Source: Trichinella spiralis (lineage: Eukaryota > Nematoda > Enoplea > Trichinellida > Trichinellidae). Taken from it: a stretch of 64,000 nt of DNA. The notes under the pieces are model-generated. The model saw only the letters and a list, made by a program, of their open reading frames with translations, did not search any database and was not told the DNA's origin. The stretch is from the NCBI GenBank assembly GCA_000181795.3, contig CM012954.1:16826560-16890559 (forward strand), read 5' to 3'. Shown here one piece after another: positions 59,792-64,000 of this stretch; within the stretch, counting starts at the first letter, position 1, and every line of letters begins with the position of its first letter. A program made the position numbers and the translations under genes.

Positions 59792-60462
59792 CTATTTCAA
59801 AATGATGTCTGATTCTTGTGCCTCTTTTATCAAGTGTCTTAAGAGAAGAGCTTTGTCGTTTTGTGAAAAGTTGAGAAATTCTTCATTAATACAAAGAGAA
59901 CCCCAGGTATTTTTATCACAAGGTGTTGGCATGTCAGTACCTGATATATGGCAAATTTGTAAGCAAAGAATATAATTAGCATCATGTTCAGAACATTCGG
60001 CACATTCAGGTTTCTTTTCACAATCCTTTTCGCAATCGTCATTTCTTTTTATACACGCGTAGCAAGAGGCATACGGATCTGGAGGTGGTAATGTAGTGCT
60101 TTGGAAGCTGCAGCATTGCTTTGGAATGCAATTTTCAGGACATGCAATCAGCTTTAGATGGTAATTTTAGAATTAGTATAAACATGGATAATAAATCTTA
60201 CTTTTTGATTACAAGAACAGTCTACTTGTTGTGGTGTGTTAGAATCTGCTGTCAGCTGCTTTCCACAGTTGGCTGTGCCAGGAGGATTGTTCTGTGAGCA
60301 ATCTACACAGGATCTATGTGAATCAGTAGCAGGTGCAGGTGTAGTTACTATCTGCTGGACATTAGGAAAGCATTGACGCTTTGGACGATCTCTAGTCTCT
60401 TCAGGTGTACTGCACACGAAAACGACACTTAGCAGCACAATAAGCACTATCGCTTCGTGCAT
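59792..60462 (-). CDS. Secreted cysteine-rich protein, unrelated to copies A and B
   Basis: Two exons join in phase 0: 60462-60202 and 60151-59792, giving 206 residues. A signal peptide (MHEAIVLIVLLSVVFVCS) is followed by a dibasic RDRPKRQC site that could be a propeptide cleavage point. A Thr/Pro-rich stretch (VTTPAPATD) leads into dense cysteines: SCVDCS, ANCGK, DCSCNQK, ACPENCIPKQCCS, SCYACIKRNDDCEKDCEKK, then ECAECSEHD and LCLQICHIS. I recognise no named domain. The cysteine spacing and composition differ from the tandem pair on the other strand, although they are neighbours. The C-terminus is cysteine-poor and helical. Likely extracellular or in the secretory pathway. Confidence 0.75.
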
Positions 60463-61280
60463 CTAAAAAGGATAATTTTTATTAAATAAATAACTGTGTG
60501 TGGTAATATTAAAATTAAGAAAAAATATATTCATGCATCCACATTCTTATCAAATAATACAATGTCTATTGTATTGGTAGAGTGAACTTTGTTGGTTTCA
60601 TAAGGATTTCAAATATTTGCATTTATTTCGCTATGTTAATGATAATCAGCTTGAACTTTTATGCAGATTTGGTGATCCAAGAAATCAAATACATTTTTCC
60701 TCAGGTAATAATATGCAATATGTAATACAAACAAACATATTTACTTTTGTTTAGAAAAATATTTTGATTAAATACATTTGATCACAATGTAATGGCAGAA
60801 TGGAAATTTGAAAAAAAAACTGATTAAAATAAAAATAAACATCGTTTGCAGCATGAAAAGAGCATTAATTGCAAGAAGATTTCAGCATACAGTTTCCATT
60901 GAAACTTGTTGAATGGTATGCTTTCTGTCGAGTGCAACATTTCGTTTTAGAACACTTTTCAAACAACAAAAAGCAAAATTTTTAGATCATGCAATAATAA
61001 TATTCAGATAACAGTACGCTTCAGCTTTTTTCCTAATTTACATAATTGTAAATGTAAACGATGTGTTAAATCACTAAAGAGAAGCAATTTTATTAACAAA
61101 ACTAAGTAATGCAAATACATAAGAATGAGCAAGTTTTAATTTAGACGATGCAAGAAAATCCAAATCACCAATAGCTATGCTTTGACTATTGACAATTTGA
61201 ACTTTATACGGGAAATATGGGAAGAAAAAAAAAGATTTTCCAAATATGTTTACTTTAATGTTCGTGTTTTTAAATAATTA
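60463..61280. other. Intergenic between the cysteine-rich gene and RAB28
   Basis: AT-rich; no exon, RNA gene or repeat recognised. Confidence 0.6.
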
Positions 61281-61964
61281 TTATTGCAAAAGACAAGAAC
61301 GACTTTTCGATGACCAGACAATTTCACTTGAAGAAGAATCAATGGGTCGGTCAATGGTAGGCACTTCAGCTTTAATTACTGACGTGTTGCTGTCTAATTC
61401 AGTGCGACTTAGCTGTACACCAACAATTTCGGCAGCCAATTTCAAAAAACACAGTGTTACTGAATCGCCCAATTTTGCTGATGTCTGGCAGCTTAACATG
61501 TGATAGCGTTTAACTAGCTCCTGCTGCTTTTCATATTTCACGTTGCGCTGATGTTCCAAATCAGTCTTGTTACCAACGACCATGAAGCGCACTTTGCGTT
61601 GCTCATCGTCCCCAACTGCACGTTGCACCAAACGATACCAATCCTTAATCTTATCAAAGCTGGCAGCATTCGTGACATCATAGACAAGCATGGCGCCGTC
61701 TGCGCCGAAAACATATTTATCCAACATTGCACTGTCCATTTGCTGACCACTCACGTCCCATATTTGCAGGGTGATCCGAAAACGATCACCAAGTGTTATA
61801 TATTTTGTGTAAAAGTCTAACCCAAGAGTTTGATGATAAGCGCTGATAAACTGCTCCTGCACAAAACGAAAACATAATGACGTCTTACCAACGCGACAGT
61901 CGCCGACCACAACAATTTTTACACGTCTTTCGTTGACTGCATCTTCTTCAGAATCGCTCATCAT
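61281..61964 (-). CDS. rab28: RAB28 small GTPase
   Basis: RAB28 is a divergent Rab; in animals it associates with cilia and periciliary membranes and is linked to the BBSome. The gene is a single exon of 227 codons; the second Met gives MSDSEED, the usual RAB28 start. Nucleotide motifs are the P-loop GDCRVGKTS (21-29), T46 in QTLGLDF, IWDVSGQQ (69-75), NKTD (132-135) and QTSAK. RAB28-specific features are the SDSEE start, LDKYVFGADGAMLVYDVTN, LEHQR after NKTD, and DSVTLCFLKLAAEIVGVQL. The tail ends SCLLQ, a CaaX box for farnesylation rather than the Rab double-cysteine, as in other RAB28 proteins. It is intronless, unlike most genes here. Confidence 0.96.
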   Translation of the reverse strand: MMSDSEEDAVNERRVKIVVVGDCRVGKTSLCFRFVQEQFISAYHQTLGLDFYTKYITLGDRFRITLQIWDVSGQQMDSAMLDKYVFGADGAMLVYDVTNAASFDKIKDWYRLVQRAVGDDEQRKVRFMVVGNKTDLEHQRNVKYEKQQELVKRYHMLSCQTSAKLGDSVTLCFLKLAAEIVGVQLSRTELDSNTSVIKAEVPTIDRPIDSSSSEIVWSSKSRSCLLQ

Positions 61965-62685
61965 TTTAAGTATTCTTCAAAAGAAAACAAACACTTCATC
62001 TCTCATTTCTCCCCAAATGTTTGCAGTAAACAGAAAAAAACTGGCGGTTAATTATGCGTGCGGTTTCCATGGCAACCAAACTTTGTTTACCTGAGCATTA
62101 TTTTACGGTATACAGTTGGCTTACCAAATGTGTGATAAAAAAAATAAGGCCAACAGTCATTTAAATTTTCATTCGTTCTGAAAAACGATGAACCATGTCA
62201 TTCAATTAGCCATCTCAGAAAAGTTGGCAGTATTACATCAACGTGACTAGTTAAATTACGAAAAAGTTAAACAGATATGAAAAATTTGTATTCACACATA
62301 ATAGTTTGTTATTAACACGCGTTTGATGTTAATTGAATCTTGCTTGTAATATGCTACATTTATATTTATGAATAATTTAGAAATTTATAGACCTATTTTA
62401 CATATTTAACATAAATGAATCTAAATGAAATGAAATTGAGATACGGAAACAAAAATGTAGTTGACTATTGGAAAGTTAACATTAAAAAAAATTTTTTTCA
62501 ACTAAAAGAAATCACAAAAACAACATGTAATAAATATTTTTTACTTCTTGTGACAAATTTCACAGCTAACAATTTACAATGAAACAGAAAAAGGAACCAT
62601 TAAAACAGCCTGAAACGCAGGTCGCGTAACAGATTTTAGTATGCTTTGTAAATTATGCTAGTAGAGATATCATCAAAAAAAGGTA
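61965..62685. other. Intergenic between RAB28 and the DGAT2-like gene
   Basis: No exon recognised. Confidence 0.6.
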
Positions 62686-63399
62686 TCATCTGATAATCAA
62701 ATCACAGTCACAATATTTGGATCGGTAATTGTCATAGAGTTCTTGCAATGCAGAAATGTACACTTTATGCAAATCATCGATCTGTTCTTGTGAAGGCTTG
62801 CAACATTGTTCTACGTGAATTGGTGATCCAACTGTGCAAAGTACAAGAAAAAACAAACAAGTAAAACACTGTAAAACAGTCAAGTAAAACAGAAAACTGC
62901 CTACCAACTGTATGTATTGGACGTCGATACGGAAGAAGACCAAACGTGTAGTTGAACAGACCTCGACCACAGATAAGCGGAGTAGACCAGCCTAGTATCT
63001 TTTTGGAAAACCTCTGAAATTTTTTAAATAATACATGACATGCTTCGTAGAATTTGAACATGAGTCTACCTGCCACTGTCTCACCCAAGAACCTTCTGGA
63101 TTGGGCCATTGAAAGTAGAGATCATTTTCACCAAAAGAGAACACTGGCACCAATGATGCTCTAAACAATTTAGGTTCACATTATTCTTTTCATAATTAAT
63201 CACGATTGCGATTCTAATAATCACCCTGATACAATAGCTTGGCGTATGAATCCTTTTCGATTTTTCAAAACTAATGTATTCGTTCCCGGATGAGCATTCA
63301 AGGCTTCAGTAGCGCCTCCAACCACAACAACAGCAGCGTATCCTTTTTCTTTCCGTCCTAAAAGCCATGCAAGCGACTGCTTGCTGACGTCAACAACGC
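62686..63399 (-). CDS. DGAT2/MOGAT-family acyltransferase, 3' exons only
   Basis: The family makes di- or triacylglycerol from acyl-CoA in the ER membrane. Four exons join in phase: 63399-63225, 63160-63070, 63013-62905 and 62831-62686. They encode about 173 C-terminal residues, roughly the last half of a 330-350 residue enzyme. Landmarks are [61 protein letters not shown] and [20 protein letters not shown], then GSPIHVEQ. The last resembles monoacylglycerol acyltransferases more than DGAT2 proper. Position C of CGRG is H in the human enzymes. The first exon here starts after a normal acceptor in mid-domain, so the catalytic HPHG part must lie further right. Nothing coding is visible to 64000, so the 5' exons are probably outside the window. 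Confidence 0.92.
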
Positions 63400-64000
63400 C
63401 TAAAAATTCAAAAATTACAACAACTTTCAATAACAAAATTTAACAAACAAAAAACAATAAAATATCCTGCTTTTATTCTAAATATTAACAAAAATTATAA
63501 TACAGCGTTGCTTTTTCGAATGCTTGACTGTGAAATCAGTAATATTGTCATACACAATGAATGGAAATTTTCAACAATTTTATAATGAAAATAAACAGAA
63601 TGTTCATATTCTTCAACTTTTTTTCCATATCTTGCAAACTATTTTTAAATTAGATTTAAAATAGTAGAATAAATGATTTGAATTTGATTAAAACCACTAA
63701 CTGCATACTGCTCGATATTCAACTGAATGATATAATAACATTCATAATAATAATAATATTTAAAATAATCAATAAATTGATTTAAATTTAAAAAAATAAA
63801 TCAATAACTACATACAAATGATATTTCATCGGTAAAACAAAAATTAAATCATGCAAACAAGTAAGTAAGTGCATTGCGATGAAAGTAACAGTTCTGTAGA
63901 TAATTTAAACAAGTATATTTGCGCAAATTCACAGATAATTTGAAAAATAACGAATAAAATAAAATAAAATTAAATTAAATTAATCGTTTACTTGCCTGAA
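63400..64000. other. Probable large intron of the DGAT2-like gene, to the window edge
   Basis: AT-rich with no exon. At the extreme right edge, the minus strand reads TTCAGGCAAGTAAACG, which could be the end of the next upstream exon followed by a donor, but only a few bases are visible. Confidence 0.35.

Noticed and set aside
1..64000. CRISPR arrays, bacterial operons or phage-like systems
   Set aside because: The window is eukaryotic throughout; the repeats seen are microsatellites or decayed transposons.

Overview
This window is nuclear DNA of a nematode. It is AT-rich. Genes are mostly split by short introns (about 50-100 bp) with GTAAGT-like donors and TTTYAG acceptors, and the gene content is that of a metazoan. 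An adenophorean (clade I, Trichinella-like) worm fits best, but that placement is an inference from composition, gene style and transposon content. No bacterial or organellar features were seen. Most genes had to be rebuilt exon by exon; for the major models every junction was checked for reading phase.

Layout. 1-12.3 kb: gene-poor, with an (ATT)n tract, degenerate dispersed repeats, a decayed piggyBac-type transposase (10.5-11.1 kb) and a TCATA pentamer tract. 12.3-19.6 kb, minus strand: calcium-dependent nucleotidase (CANT1 type), SRP14 in four tiny exons, and translation factor eIF5. 21.1-26.6 kb, minus: a 21-exon Mesh-type junction protein (NIDO, AMOP, vWD, sushi, one membrane span). 28.3-29.9 kb, minus: KTI12 and a PIR-1/DUSP11 phosphatase, close enough to be an operon. 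31.0-31.7 kb: a decayed Ty3/gypsy integrase. 33.5-37.6 kb, plus: an FN3-like type I membrane glycoprotein that I could not name. 37.8-41.8 kb, minus: VPS39 (HOPS/CORVET). 42.6-50.5 kb, minus: ALG5, ANKLE2/LEM-4-like, BET1, a tRNA-Thr(AGU), and DMAP1. 51.1-53.1 kb, plus: NOP53. 54.8-59.3 kb, plus: two tandem copies of an undescribed secreted cysteine-rich gene. 59.8-60.5 kb, minus: a different secreted cysteine-rich gene. 61.3-62.0 kb, minus: RAB28. 62.7-63.4 kb, minus: the 3' part of a DGAT2/MOGAT acyltransferase that probably runs off the right edge.

How the genes relate. Most are unrelated housekeeping genes: translation (eIF5, SRP14, NOP53), tRNA modification (KTI12), membrane traffic (VPS39, BET1, RAB28), glycosylation (ALG5), chromatin (DMAP1) and nuclear envelope (ANKLE2). 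Lineage-specific material is concentrated in the cysteine-rich secreted cluster at 54.8-60.5 kb and in the FN3-like receptor. The most unusual points are two GC-AG introns in one gene, a DMAP1 junction that cannot be joined in frame with ordinary GT-AG ends, and the new cysteine-rich family with its conserved 22-bp exon.
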